DNA of 64,000 bases from Chloroflexota bacterium. Lineage in GTDB: Bacteria; Chloroflexota; Dehalococcoidia; Lucifugimonadales; Lucifugimonadaceae. The stretch's first letter is position 1. Every line of letters starts with the position of its first letter. The stretch is taken from assembly GCA_002718415.1 (NCBI GenBank), contig PBEM01000009.1, positions 62,001 to 126,000 of the forward strand, written 5' to 3'. Positions 8,089 through 17,760 of the stretch are shown here, piece after piece. A program made the translations under genes and the position numbers. The notes beneath the pieces were generated by a model. The model did no database searches. It saw only the letters and a program-made list of their open reading frames with translations, and was not told where the DNA came from.

Positions 8089-9279
8089 ATGAAAAATTCT
8101 ATAAAAGTTTACGGGATACTTTTAGCTGCAGGCTCAAGTGAAAGAATGAACGGGGTTGATAAAATATGGGCAGAACTTAATGGGAAACCAGTAATTTCTT
8201 ATAGTGTTGATTTTTTTCACCAATCAGATTTGGTTAGTGATTTTGTTATTGTCACATCAAAAAAAAATATAGACAGTTTAGGAAATTATTTACAAGAAAA
8301 AGGATTATCTAAAATTAAGTTAATTATTGGAGGTGATCGAAGGCAAGATTCAGTAAAAAAAGCTATAGATTATATAAATAGTTTAAAAAAGAAACCTGAA
8401 TATATCGCTATACATGATGTTGCCCGTCCATTAATATCGCAATCTATTTTAGAAAAAGGTCTAAAATTAGCCAGCAATATAGGTGCAGCAATTCCTGTAA
8501 TACCTTCAAAAGATACAGTAAAAAAAATTTCAAATAATTTAGTACAAAATACTCTTAATAGAGATGAAATATTTTTCTCTCAGACTCCACAAATTTTTTC
8601 TCTTGGGAATTTATCTTCAGCTTTTGAAATGGTTAATCAAGAAATTACTGATGATTCTATGCTAATAGAAATTTCAGGAGGTATCGTATCTACTTTTCTA
8701 GGGGATCAAAAAAATATAAAGATTACTAATACTAATGACTTGAATTATATCTCATATCTATTAGGTGAAGGTCAATATGAATGGTCAAACGGTAATGGTT
8801 TTGATGGCCATAAATTTGAAAAAGGTGGGCCGTTAATTTTGGGAGGTATTAAAATAGATTTTGGATATCATCTCAAAGGACACTCAGATGGAGATGTTCT
8901 TTTGCATTCTATTTCTAATGCTATTTTAGGAGGCGCATCACTTGGAGATTTGGGGAGATATTTTCCATCTACAGATTCAAGATATAAGGATTTGAATTCA
9001 AGTTTTTTTATTAAGAAATCAGTTGAATTAGTAAAAAATAATGGTTGGAATATAAACAATATTGATGCTACTATAATTGCCGAGAAACCTAGGTTGAAGG
9101 AATTTGCTCTTAAAATGGAGGATAATATTAAATTTTTGATTGATTCATCTTTAGTTAATGTTAATGTTAAAATTACCTCTACAGATGAAGTTGGAGAATC
9201 TGGTAATAGTGAAGGTATCTTAGCTCAATCAACAGCTACACTATATAGAAATATGAAAATTAAATATGAAAATTTATAA
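8089..9279 (+). CDS. ispDF: Bifunctional IspD-IspF isoprenoid enzyme
   Basis: A fusion of two MEP-pathway enzymes. The N-terminal IspD part (about 1-225) activates methylerythritol 4-phosphate with CTP; it shows 'GILLAAGSSERM' and 'AIHDVARPLI'. The C-terminal IspF part (about 235-396) forms the 2,4-cyclodiphosphate; it shows the metal motif FDGHKF, 'GHSDGDVLLHSI' and 'KITSTDEVGESG'. The intervening IspE step is not in this window. The ATG at 8089 is preferred to a TTG four codons upstream. Its end overlaps the start of cysS by 14 bases, suggesting coupling. Such fusions are best known from alpha- and epsilonproteobacteria, so the arrangement is worth noting here. Confidence 0.95.
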   Translation: MKNSIKVYGILLAAGSSERMNGVDKIWAELNGKPVISYSVDFFHQSDLVSDFVIVTSKKNIDSLGNYLQEKGLSKIKLIIGGDRRQDSVKKAIDYINSLKKKPEYIAIHDVARPLISQSILEKGLKLASNIGAAIPVIPSKDTVKKISNNLVQNTLNRDEIFFSQTPQIFSLGNLSSAFEMVNQEITDDSMLIEISGGIVSTFLGDQKNIKITNTNDLNYISYLLGEGQYEWSNGNGFDGHKFEKGGPLILGGIKIDFGYHLKGHSDGDVLLHSISNAILGGASLGDLGRYFPSTDSRYKDLNSSFFIKKSVELVKNNGWNINNIDATIIAEKPRLKEFALKMEDNIKFLIDSSLVNVNVKITSTDEVGESGNSEGILAQSTATLYRNMKIKYENL

Positions 9280-10624
9280 TAGTCTCACTAGAAAGAAGGA
9301 AGATTTTACAGCTACTAATAATAGTGTAAATATGTATGTATGTGGTGTTACTACCTATGATAAACCTCATATAGGGCATGCTATGAGTTATATAATTTTT
9401 GATACATTTCACAGATATTTGGAGTACTTAGGTTTTACTGTAAATCGTGTGCAAAATTTTACTGATATTGATGACAAAATAATCGATAGAGCAAATAAAG
9501 ATTCTTTAGATTCAAATCAAGTTTCAGAAAAAAATATTAAAGCTTATTTTGATGTTATGGATAAGCTCAATATAAAGAGGGCTAATCACTATCCTAGAGC
9601 TACTAATGAAATTAAAGAAATAATAGGTATAATTTCTAATTTAATTGAACGTGAATATGCTTATGAATCAGGAGGTTCAGTATATTTTTCAGTTAAAAAA
9701 TTTAAAGACTATGGTAAGTTAAGTCATAGAAATGTAGATGAAATGCTAGAAGCAACAAGATTTGATGTAGATGAAAATAAAATAAATTTTGCGGATTTTG
9801 TATTATGGAAATCGGCAAAACCTGGAGAACCTTTTTGGGATAGCCCATGGGGTAATGGTAGACCAGGTTGGCATATAGAATGTTCAGCAATGGTATTGCA
9901 TCATCTTGGTGAACAAATTGATATACATGGAGGTGGGCAAGATTTAGTTTTTCCTCATCATGAAAATGAAATTGCTCAAAGTGAAGCTGCTTTAGGTGTA
10001 AATTCTTTTGCTAGATTTTGGGTTCATAATGGATTAGTACAAATGGATGGAGATAAGATGAGTAAATCTTTGGGGAATGTCTTTGATGTTGAAGTAGCAT
10101 TAAAAAAATATACATCTGATGCAATTCGTTTGTGGGTATTGCAGAGCCATTATCGTAAACCTTTAAATTTAGATGAAAATCATATAATTTCTTCCGAAAA
10201 ATCTATTAGTAGATTAAGAAATGCTATTGATATTGAATCTAATCAAGATAAACAACCTATTTCTTCGCAAACTTATATTGATAAATTTATTCAGTCTATG
10301 AATGATGATTTAGGTACTCCTGCAGCTATCGCAACTTTATTTGATCTAGCTAGAGCTATTTTTAGAGGTAGAGACAATAAAGATAATGTAATAGATCTTA
10401 TAAAAGCACTAAAAAAATATTCAAAATTATTGGGTTTTGACCTTAAACCATCGAAAAAAAACATTCAAATATCTGAGAAGGATATAGAAGAATTAATTGA
10501 TTTAAGAAATGATGCTAGGAGTAACAAACTTTTTGAAGAATCTGATCGATTGAGGGATAAACTTCAGAGCTTAGGTGTTCAGATTTCAGATTCCCCTGAA
10601 GGGACAACGTGGGAAAGGATATAA
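9266..10624 (+). CDS. cysS: Cysteinyl-tRNA synthetase
   Basis: A 452-residue class I aminoacyl-tRNA synthetase that charges tRNA-Cys. The HIGH motif appears as PHIGHA (34-39), directly after the zinc ligand Cys26 in 'YVCGVTTYD'. Further zinc and active-site segments are 'GWHIECSAM' and 'FPHHENEIAQSEA'. The KMSKS loop is 'DKMSKSLGN'. The C-terminal helical anticodon domain is present, and the length is typical. Translation starts inside the ispDF 3' end. Its stop codon is immediately followed by the end of secG on the other strand, leaving no room for a terminator. Confidence 0.97.
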   Translation: MKIYNSLTRKKEDFTATNNSVNMYVCGVTTYDKPHIGHAMSYIIFDTFHRYLEYLGFTVNRVQNFTDIDDKIIDRANKDSLDSNQVSEKNIKAYFDVMDKLNIKRANHYPRATNEIKEIIGIISNLIEREYAYESGGSVYFSVKKFKDYGKLSHRNVDEMLEATRFDVDENKINFADFVLWKSAKPGEPFWDSPWGNGRPGWHIECSAMVLHHLGEQIDIHGGGQDLVFPHHENEIAQSEAALGVNSFARFWVHNGLVQMDGDKMSKSLGNVFDVEVALKKYTSDAIRLWVLQSHYRKPLNLDENHIISSEKSISRLRNAIDIESNQDKQPISSQTYIDKFIQSMNDDLGTPAAIATLFDLARAIFRGRDNKDNVIDLIKALKKYSKLLGFDLKPSKKNIQISEKDIEELIDLRNDARSNKLFEESDRLRDKLQSLGVQISDSPEGTTWERI

Positions 10625-10843
10625 CTATCCACTAAATCTCACGTTTAGTATCGCTACTACAACAAATAATATAGCCAAAATAATAGTAAACCTAAATAAA
10701 AATTGTTCGATACCTCGACGTGATCTAAAAGTGGTTTCTGCTTCCCCAAACAAGTTACCACCAGTACCTCTGGCTTGTAAAAGTAAAACAACTATGGTGA
10801 TGATAGCTATTACTATAAGTACGAAATTAAAAGTAGTTTGCAT
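10625..10843 (-). CDS. secG: Preprotein translocase subunit SecG
   Basis: A 72-residue membrane protein with two hydrophobic segments (about 5-23 and 49-67). They flank a polar loop containing the family signature 'LLQARGTGGNLFGEAET'. SecG associates with SecYE in the inner membrane and assists the SecA-driven export cycle. It lies 45 bases downstream of gatB on the same strand and abuts cysS tail to tail. The small size is normal for SecG. Confidence 0.93.
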   Translation of the reverse strand: MQTTFNFVLIVIAIITIVVLLLQARGTGGNLFGEAETTFRSRRGIEQFLFRFTIILAILFVVVAILNVRFSG

Positions 10844-10887
10844 ATTATTATTTTATCCATTAAAAAAATTTTAGCACTTAAATGATA

Positions 10888-12360
10888 TCATTGATCAAGT
10901 TTTGAACGGATTAATTTTATTGATTGATTAGGATCTGCTTGGCCTTTTGTTTGTTTCATTAGTTGTCCCATTAGAAATTTTAGAGCATTTTCTTTACCAT
11001 TATTATAATCTTCTACTGCTGAAGGATTGTTACTGATTATTTCGTTTATAATAGAGTTTAGTTTATTATCATCTTTGACTATTACTAAATTTAATTTATC
11101 AATTATTTTTTCTGGATTCTCGTTATTTTTTAACATTATTTCAAAAATTTTTTTTGCAGAGTTATTATTTATTTTTTTTGTTATTATTTTTTCTATTAGG
11201 ATAGATAAATTTTGAGGGGATATTGGAAAAGATTGGATATCTGATACTTTATTTTCTTTTAAATATCTAAAAATTTCACCATTTACCCAATTTGCTGTTT
11301 CTTTAGCATATCGTTGCTTATAATCTTCATTTTCTATATTTATATTAGTAATTGTTTTTTCGAAGTATTCAGCAACATTTTTTGAAGAAGTAAGAAGTTC
11401 AGTATCATAATCTGAGAGTTTATACTCTTTTATGAATCTTGATTTTTTTTGTAACGGTAACTCAGGTAATTTTGACTTAACTTTTTCTATTGTTGAATTA
11501 TAAATTTTTAATGGAGGTATATCGGGTTCAGGAAAATATCTATAATCATTAGCTTCTTCTTTGCTTCTTTGCGAAACAGTTATTCCTTTATGATCATTCC
11601 ATCCTCTAGTTTCTTGTACAATTTTACCTCCAGATTCTATCTCTTTTATTTGTCTAGATATTTCGAATTCAATTGCTCTAGTTACAGCTTTAATTCTGTT
11701 CATATTTTTAATTTCGACCTTGGTCGTTAATTTTTTTTTCCCTTTTTTTCTTACACTAATATTAGCATCACATCTAAATGATGCTTCTTCCATATTTGCG
11801 GTTCCTACTTCAAGGTATCTAATTATTTTTTGTAATGATGAAATATATAGTTCAACTTCTTCTGAAGTATTCATATCAGGTTCAGTTACAATTTCCATTA
11901 ATGGGACTCCAGATCTATTTACGTCAATTAAAGTATGAGTAGGTTCTCCATCCACTCCATATTCATGAATTAATTTTGCAACATCTTCTTCCATATGAAC
12001 TCTATTGATTCTAACTCGGGTAATTTGATTGTTTGGTAAATCAATATATCCGTTATAGCATATAGGTTGATCAAACTGAGAAATTTGATAACCCTTCATA
12101 AGGTCAGGATAAGTATACTGTTTTCTATCAAATTTTGTTATTTCTCTTATTGAACAATTTAAAGATAGTCCTATTGCAATTGCATCCTCAATTGCTTTTT
12201 TATTTACTACAGGTAATGTACCTGGCAAAGCTAAAGTAACTGGATCGACAACTGTATTTGGTTCTGCAGATTGATAATTATTACTACAAGAGCTGAACAT
12301 TTTTGTTTCAGTATCTAATTGAACATGTGTTTCAAGGCCTATTACAGCTTCGTATTCCAA
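10888..12360 (-). CDS. gatB: Asp/Glu-tRNA amidotransferase subunit B
   Basis: Subunit B of the GatCAB complex, which converts misacylated Glu-tRNA-Gln or Asp-tRNA-Asn to the amide form. The catalytic cradle begins 'YEAVIGLETHVQL' and contains 'RKQYTYPDLMKGYQISQ' and 'DVNRSGVPLMEIV'. The C-terminal YqeY-like tail domain ends with 'LMGQLMKQTKGQADP'. The frame stays open upstream with a hydrophobic stretch from an ATG at 12456, but that is not part of the family. A TTG at 12360 with GGAG five or six bases upstream gives 490 residues, the expected size. GatA and GatC are not in the window. Confidence 0.95.
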   Translation of the reverse strand: MEYEAVIGLETHVQLDTETKMFSSCSNNYQSAEPNTVVDPVTLALPGTLPVVNKKAIEDAIAIGLSLNCSIREITKFDRKQYTYPDLMKGYQISQFDQPICYNGYIDLPNNQITRVRINRVHMEEDVAKLIHEYGVDGEPTHTLIDVNRSGVPLMEIVTEPDMNTSEEVELYISSLQKIIRYLEVGTANMEEASFRCDANISVRKKGKKKLTTKVEIKNMNRIKAVTRAIEFEISRQIKEIESGGKIVQETRGWNDHKGITVSQRSKEEANDYRYFPEPDIPPLKIYNSTIEKVKSKLPELPLQKKSRFIKEYKLSDYDTELLTSSKNVAEYFEKTITNINIENEDYKQRYAKETANWVNGEIFRYLKENKVSDIQSFPISPQNLSILIEKIITKKINNNSAKKIFEIMLKNNENPEKIIDKLNLVIVKDDNKLNSIINEIISNNPSAVEDYNNGKENALKFLMGQLMKQTKGQADPNQSIKLIRSKLDQ

Positions 12361-12530
12361 ATTTTTCTCCAATGTAAAAAATAAATATATAATACTAGTA
12401 TATTTAAACCTCAAAAAAATAAATAAAATTATTATAGAATTTATATTGATTTTCAATTTTATTTATTAATAATTTACATTTTTTGGTATAAAATTAAAAT
12501 ACTAATAAATTTATTTATATATTACTCATT

Positions 12531-13994
12531 ATGAATCAAAAAAATACTATTTCTAGAACTACTGATTTGTCAAATAAAGACTATAAATGGGGATTCTCAA
12601 CTAATGTAGATACAGAGCTAGCTCCGAAAGGACTTAATGAAGATATAGTTAGATTAATTTCATCAAAAAAAAATGAGCCTAAGTGGTTACTTGATTGGCG
12701 TCTTAAAGCATACAATTATTGGACCGATTTAGAAAGTAAAAAAGAAGAACCAAAATGGTCTATGATAAATTATCCTGGAATTGATTTTCAAGATATTTAT
12801 TATTATGCAGCTCCAGTTTCATCAGAAAAATCTCCAGAGTCTTTAGATGATGTAGATCCAGAAATGTTGGAAGCTTTCGATAAACTAGGTATCCCACTTC
12901 ATGAAAGAGAGAAATTAGCTGGAGTAGCTGTTGATGCGGTTTTTGATTCTGTATCTGTTGCTACCACTTTTGCCGATAAATTAGCCGAACTGGGTATAAT
13001 TTTCTGTTCTTTTACAGAAGCAGTAAAAAATCATCCAGATTTAATAAAAAAATATTTAGGATCTGTGGTGCCATATACTGATAATTTTTATTCTGCATTA
13101 AATTCAGCTGTATTTAGTGATGGATCTTTTGCTTATATTCCTCCTGGTGTTAAATGTCCGATGGAACTAATGACTTATTTCAGAATAAATACAGAAGGAA
13201 GTGGTCAATTTGAAAGAACACTGATAGTCGCAGATAAAGATTCTTATGTTTCTTATCTTGAAGGATGTACAGCTCCTATGAGAAAAAGTAGCCAATTACA
13301 TGCAGCTGTGGTTGAACTTGTGGCATTAGAAGATTCTGAAATAAAATATTCTACTATTCAAAATTGGTTTCCAGGAACTAAAGATGGAGAGGGAGGAGTA
13401 TATAATTTTGTCACTAAACGCGGTAGAGCAGAAAAATCAGCAAAGATTTCTTGGACTCAAGTTGAAACTGGTTCTGCAATTACCTGGAAATATCCAAGCG
13501 TAATACTTAAAGGTGATAATTCTGTAGGAGAATTTTTTTCTGTGGCATTGGCAAATAATTATCAACAAGCAGATACTGGAACAAAAATGATTCATATAGG
13601 TAAAAATACTAAATCTACTATAGTTTCTAAAGGGATTTCTGCAGGTAAAGGTAATAATACCTATAGAGGTAGCGTACAAATTTTACCAAAGGCTGAAAAT
13701 GCTACTAATCATACCCAATGTGATTCCTTATTGATAGGTGATAAATGTGGAGCACATACTGTACCATACATTGAAGTTAAAAATCCTACAGCAAAATTAG
13801 AGCATGAAGCATCTACATCTAAAGTTTCTGATGACCAATTATTTTATTTAATGTCTAGGGGTCTTTCTGAAGAAGAAGCTCATCATATGATAATTACTGG
13901 TTGGAGTAGAGATGTAATTAAAGAACTTCCTTTTGAATTTGCTGTAGAAGCATCTCAATTATTGAAAGTGTCTTTAGAAGGTGCTGTTGGCTAA
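12531..13994 (+). CDS. sufB: Fe-S cluster assembly protein SufB
   Basis: A 487-residue scaffold subunit of the SufBCD complex, in which iron-sulfur clusters are built before delivery to apoproteins. The beta-helix core carries family blocks such as '[20 protein letters not shown]', '[10 protein letters not shown]' and '[12 protein letters not shown]'-type sequence. The C-terminal region, '[20 protein letters not shown]', precedes the final helices. The start ATG at 12531 lies 74 bases after an AT-rich gap shared with divergent gatB. It begins an uninterrupted run of sufB, C, D, S and U, all on the plus strand with gaps of 10 bases or fewer. Confidence 0.97.
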   Translation: MNQKNTISRTTDLSNKDYKWGFSTNVDTELAPKGLNEDIVRLISSKKNEPKWLLDWRLKAYNYWTDLESKKEEPKWSMINYPGIDFQDIYYYAAPVSSEKSPESLDDVDPEMLEAFDKLGIPLHEREKLAGVAVDAVFDSVSVATTFADKLAELGIIFCSFTEAVKNHPDLIKKYLGSVVPYTDNFYSALNSAVFSDGSFAYIPPGVKCPMELMTYFRINTEGSGQFERTLIVADKDSYVSYLEGCTAPMRKSSQLHAAVVELVALEDSEIKYSTIQNWFPGTKDGEGGVYNFVTKRGRAEKSAKISWTQVETGSAITWKYPSVILKGDNSVGEFFSVALANNYQQADTGTKMIHIGKNTKSTIVSKGISAGKGNNTYRGSVQILPKAENATNHTQCDSLLIGDKCGAHTVPYIEVKNPTAKLEHEASTSKVSDDQLFYLMSRGLSEEEAHHMIITGWSRDVIKELPFEFAVEASQLLKVSLEGAVG

Positions 13995-14000
13995 ATTAAA

Positions 14001-14750
14001 ATGTTAGAAATTAAAAACCTTCATTCTTCTGTTACAGATGATAGTAATATAAAAATTCTTAATGGTGTAAATTTATCAATTTCTCCAGGGGAAGTTCATG
14101 TCATTATGGGACCAAATGGTAGCGGTAAAAGTACGTTAGCAAATTTACTAATGGGAAGACCAGATTACGAGATAACTGAAGGTGAAATAAAATTTGACAA
14201 TAAATTAATTAATGAATTACCTACAGATAAAAGATCTCATTTGGGGATGTTTTTAGCATTTCAATATCCTGTTGAAGTTCCTGGGGTAAGACCTTGGCAG
14301 TTCCTTAAAGCTTCGCTAGATTCCAAATATGAAGCTTTGGATCAGGAAAAGATTTCCGTAAGAGAATTTAATAAAATCTTCGAAAAAAATGTAGAAGAGG
14401 TAGGGATTAAATCTGATCTTATTAAAAGATCTTTAAATGAAGGTTTTTCTGGTGGTGAAAAGAAACGTAATGAGATATTGCAGCTTAAAATTTTAAAACC
14501 TAAACTAGCTATTATGGATGAGACTGATTCGGGGTTAGACATTGATGCATTAAAAGTAGTATCTGAAGGAATAAATTCAATGAGATCTGAGGAAAGATCT
14601 TTTCTGATTGTTACACATTATCAGAGATTATTAAATTACGTTAAACCGGATTTTGTACATGTGCTTATTGGTGGAGAAATTGTAAAATCTGGTAGGTCAG
14701 AATTAGCTTTAGAAATTGAAAATTCTGGATATAAATCGTATATTACGTAG
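14001..14750 (+). CDS. sufC: Fe-S assembly ATPase SufC
   Basis: A 249-residue ABC-type ATPase that drives structural change in the SufBCD scaffold. It is soluble, with no membrane partner. Walker A is GPNGSGKST (about residues 35-43), the signature is 'FSGGEKKRNEILQ', and Walker B is 'LAIMDETDSGLD'. 'THYQRLL' carries the switch histidine. The start is 6 bases after sufB, and the sufD ATG follows 10 bases after its stop. All catalytic motifs appear intact. Confidence 0.97.
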   Translation: MLEIKNLHSSVTDDSNIKILNGVNLSISPGEVHVIMGPNGSGKSTLANLLMGRPDYEITEGEIKFDNKLINELPTDKRSHLGMFLAFQYPVEVPGVRPWQFLKASLDSKYEALDQEKISVREFNKIFEKNVEEVGIKSDLIKRSLNEGFSGGEKKRNEILQLKILKPKLAIMDETDSGLDIDALKVVSEGINSMRSEERSFLIVTHYQRLLNYVKPDFVHVLIGGEIVKSGRSELALEIENSGYKSYIT

Positions 14751-14760
14751 GATATATTTT

Positions 14761-16083
14761 ATGGCGGACAATTTTTTTCCAAAATCTGTGCAACAATTTG
14801 ACCAGCTCTATAATAAAATTGAAAAAAAATCTTATACTGATCAAAAAATTCAAGAAATAAAGAATATTGCTTGGGATTATTTTTTATCTACAGGTTTACC
14901 TCTTCATCGAAGAGGTAATGAAGAATGGAAATATACAAATTTAAATCCGATATCTGAAATTAATTTCAATTTAAATCAATCGAATTCTGATATTAAAGAA
15001 ATTAATAAATTGATACCAATCTCTTCAGATTGGCAGAATATAATTTTTATTGACGGTAAGATTTCAAACCAAAATTTCATTTCTAACAAGGAGATAATAA
15101 TTTCTAAGATAGATTCAATTAACTTACCAGATGAATTTGCAACCTTAGCTAAGCCTGATTCTAGCCCATTTACTGCATTGAATACGGCATTTTTTTCTGA
15201 AGGTATACTAATTGAAATTCCAGATAATGTTATTGTACAAAAAGATTTAAATATAACTTTTGTTAACTCTAATTTTTCTAAAAATCTTATTACGTTTCCA
15301 AGGGTTTTTTTGAAATGTGGAGAAAATTCCGAATTAAAATTAATTGAAAATTATATTAATTTATCTAATAGTGTCAATCTAACACTTCCAGTGTTGGAAA
15401 TTGTTCAATCAAAAAACTCAAGAATTGAACATTTCAGAGTACAGATTGAAAATCCATATTCATTTAATATAGCTAGCACTAGAATTTTACAAAAAAGTAA
15501 TTCAAATTTTTTCTCAACTTCTTTTTCAACTGGAGCAAAAATAGGTAGAAATGATATTCATGTACTTTTTGATGCCCCAGAAGCAGAGTGCGGCTTATAC
15601 GGACTTTATATTAGTAATGGTGATCAACAGCAAGACAGTGAAATAAGTACTACACATTCAAAGCCTAATTGCACTTCCAAACAGTATTATAAAGGAATTC
15701 TTTCTGGAAATTCTAAAGCAGTATTTAGTGGAAAAATTTTGGTTGATAAAGATGCACAACAATCTGATGCTGATCAGAAAGATTTAAATTTATTACTCTC
15801 AAGAAATTCAGAAGTTTACACCAAGCCTTCATTAGAGATATATGCCGATGATGTCACTTGTGCTCATGGAGCTACTGCAGGAAATATAGATATGGATACC
15901 CTTTTCTATCTTCAGAGTAGAGGTTTAGATTTAGAAACAGCCAAAGTTATTTTGATTAAGGGATTTGCAGAAGAAATGATTAATAGATTTAAACCAAAGG
16001 ATTTAAGAAATTACATTTCCAATTTTATTGATGATCTTATTCCAGTATTAAGAGACCAATCAGATACAATTGGGACATTTTAG
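14761..16083 (+). CDS. sufD: Fe-S cluster assembly protein SufD
   Basis: A 440-residue paralogue of SufB that completes the SufBCD scaffold. The N-terminal part is variable ('GLPLHRRGNEEWKYTNLNPI' is the recognisable block). The C-terminal beta-helix and tail include 'ADDVTCAHGATAGNIDMDTLFYLQSRGL'-type sequence typical of SufD. I place the start at ATG 14761. A TTG- or ATG-type extension 15 codons upstream would run through the sufC 3' end. The following sufS start is one base after its stop, so the genes are tightly coupled. Confidence 0.95.
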   Translation: MADNFFPKSVQQFDQLYNKIEKKSYTDQKIQEIKNIAWDYFLSTGLPLHRRGNEEWKYTNLNPISEINFNLNQSNSDIKEINKLIPISSDWQNIIFIDGKISNQNFISNKEIIISKIDSINLPDEFATLAKPDSSPFTALNTAFFSEGILIEIPDNVIVQKDLNITFVNSNFSKNLITFPRVFLKCGENSELKLIENYINLSNSVNLTLPVLEIVQSKNSRIEHFRVQIENPYSFNIASTRILQKSNSNFFSTSFSTGAKIGRNDIHVLFDAPEAECGLYGLYISNGDQQQDSEISTTHSKPNCTSKQYYKGILSGNSKAVFSGKILVDKDAQQSDADQKDLNLLLSRNSEVYTKPSLEIYADDVTCAHGATAGNIDMDTLFYLQSRGLDLETAKVILIKGFAEEMINRFKPKDLRNYISNFIDDLIPVLRDQSDTIGTF

Positions 16084-16084
16084 G

Positions 16085-17299
16085 ATGATAAATTTCGATA
16101 ATATCCGAAAAGATTTTCCTATATTGGATAGCAAAGTAAATGGTCAAAATTTAATTTATTTTGACAACGCAGCTACTTCACAAAAACCTAAAAAGGTAAT
16201 TGATTCAATATCAGATTATTATACAAATTATAATTCTAACGTTCATCGGGGTGTACATACCCTTTCCATGAAGGCTACAGATGCATATGAAGAGGGAAGA
16301 AACAAAGTAGCAAAATTAATTAATGCACCAACTGATTGTATTATTTGGACGAGAAATACAACAGAATCTTTGAATTTAATTGCAACTTCGTGGGCTATAA
16401 ATAATATATCTGAAGATAACAATATAATCATTACAAATGCTGAACATCATTCTAATTTGGTAACTTGGCAACAGGTTTCTAAAAAGACAGGTTGTGAATT
16501 ACGTTTTTTAGATATTACTGATGGTTTTAATATTAATGAATTAAAGAATATTTTTGATGTTAATACCAGTTTAATTTCTATTACACATATGTCTAATGTA
16601 TTAGGATATGTCATTCCAATTGAGCAAATTACTGAACTCATTAGTGGAACAAACACTAAAATTATTGTTGATGGTGCTCAATCAGTACCTCATATGCCTG
16701 TCGATGTATCAGATTTAGATATAGACTTTTTAACTTTTTCTGCACACAAAATGATGGGCCCAACTGGAATTGGAGTGTTATATGGTAAAAAAGAATTATT
16801 GTTAGATATGCAACCATTTCTTTTTGGTGGAGATATGATTATTGAAGTTTCTTATGATGATGCTAAATGGAACCAATTACCATATAAATTTGAAGCTGGT
16901 ACACCTAATATCGCGGATGCTATTGCTACTGGAGTTGCAGCAGATTATTTAAGTAATATAGGCATGGAAAATATTTGGAACCATGAATTAGAACTATCGA
17001 AATATGCCTTAAATAAATTTTCTAGTTATGATAAATTTACTGTTTTAGGTGATAATTTCTCACATTTACGAGGTGGAGTTATTTCTTTCATACATGATAA
17101 GATACATCCACATGATATTGGAACTTTTTTAGATCAAAAAGGCATTGCTATTAGAACTGGACATCATTGTGCTATGCCACTAATAAGAAGCTATGATACC
17201 TCCGCAGCAGCACGAATAAGTTTTTATATTTATAATTCTATTGAAGAAATAGATAGTTTTTTTGAAGCTCTTAATGAAGTAGAGGAATACTTTTCATGA
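16085..17299 (+). CDS. sufS: Cysteine desulfurase SufS
   Basis: A 404-residue group II cysteine desulfurase, a PLP enzyme that extracts sulfur from cysteine for cluster building. The PLP lysine is in 'SAHKMMGPTGIG' (about Lys222). The persulfide-carrying cysteine is in 'RTGHHCAMP' (about Cys362). 'DNAATSQKPKKVID' marks the N-terminus. The ATG at 16085 overlaps the region just after the sufD stop. sufU, which relays sulfur or zinc-activates SufS in Gram-positive-type systems, overlaps its end by 4 bases. Confidence 0.96.
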   Translation: MINFDNIRKDFPILDSKVNGQNLIYFDNAATSQKPKKVIDSISDYYTNYNSNVHRGVHTLSMKATDAYEEGRNKVAKLINAPTDCIIWTRNTTESLNLIATSWAINNISEDNNIIITNAEHHSNLVTWQQVSKKTGCELRFLDITDGFNINELKNIFDVNTSLISITHMSNVLGYVIPIEQITELISGTNTKIIVDGAQSVPHMPVDVSDLDIDFLTFSAHKMMGPTGIGVLYGKKELLLDMQPFLFGGDMIIEVSYDDAKWNQLPYKFEAGTPNIADAIATGVAADYLSNIGMENIWNHELELSKYALNKFSSYDKFTVLGDNFSHLRGGVISFIHDKIHPHDIGTFLDQKGIAIRTGHHCAMPLIRSYDTSAAARISFYIYNSIEEIDSFFEALNEVEEYFS

Positions 17300-17760
17300 A
17301 TATGGGAGGATTATCAGGGTTAGATGATTTGAATGAGATGTATGAAAGCATAATTTTAGATCATTATAGGAATCCTAGAAAATCAGAAAAAATTGAAAAT
17401 TCTGATTTTGAAATCAATGTAAATAATCCTTTTTGTGGTGATGAGTTATTTATACAATTGAAAATAAATGAGGGTATTGTTGACGATTTATCAATTTCTG
17501 GAAATGGATGTGCTATAAGCCAGAGCTCAGGTTCTTTATTGGCTGAAAGTATTCAAAATTTAAATAAAGATCAGATTTTAATTTTAATAACTAATGTAAG
17601 AAAAATGATGAAAGATGAAGATATTTCTGAAGAAGATAGAGATTCCTTAGGAGATATTGAAGCTTTAGAAGGTGTGAAAAAATTTCCCGTAAGAATTAAA
17701 TGTGCTTTATTAGGATGGGCTGGATTAGAAGATCTAATAAAGGATAAAATGACCAGTTAA
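17296..17760 (+). CDS. sufU: SufU-type sulfur-transfer protein (IscU/NifU-like)
   Basis: A 154-residue IscU-fold protein that accepts persulfide from SufS. Its ligands match the SufU pattern: Cys47 and Asp49 in 'PFCGDE', Cys72 in 'GNGCAIS', and Cys136 in 'RIKCALLGW'. The insertion of about 18 residues between the second and third cysteines, characteristic of SufU as against IscU, appears as the acidic stretch 105-120. It starts with ATGA overlapping the sufS stop. Its own TAA overlaps the stop of the convergent epimerase gene through a shared TTAA. Confidence 0.95.
   Translation: MNMGGLSGLDDLNEMYESIILDHYRNPRKSEKIENSDFEINVNNPFCGDELFIQLKINEGIVDDLSISGNGCAISQSSGSLLAESIQNLNKDQILILITNVRKMMKDEDISEEDRDSLGDIEALEGVKKFPVRIKCALLGWAGLEDLIKDKMTS

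Noticed and set aside
12361-12456. Hydrophobic N-terminal extension of GatB as a membrane anchor
   Set aside because: GatB is cytosolic and starts with YEAVIGLETH. A TTG with GGAG at the right distance explains the true start, and the upstream part is AT-rich intergenic sequence.
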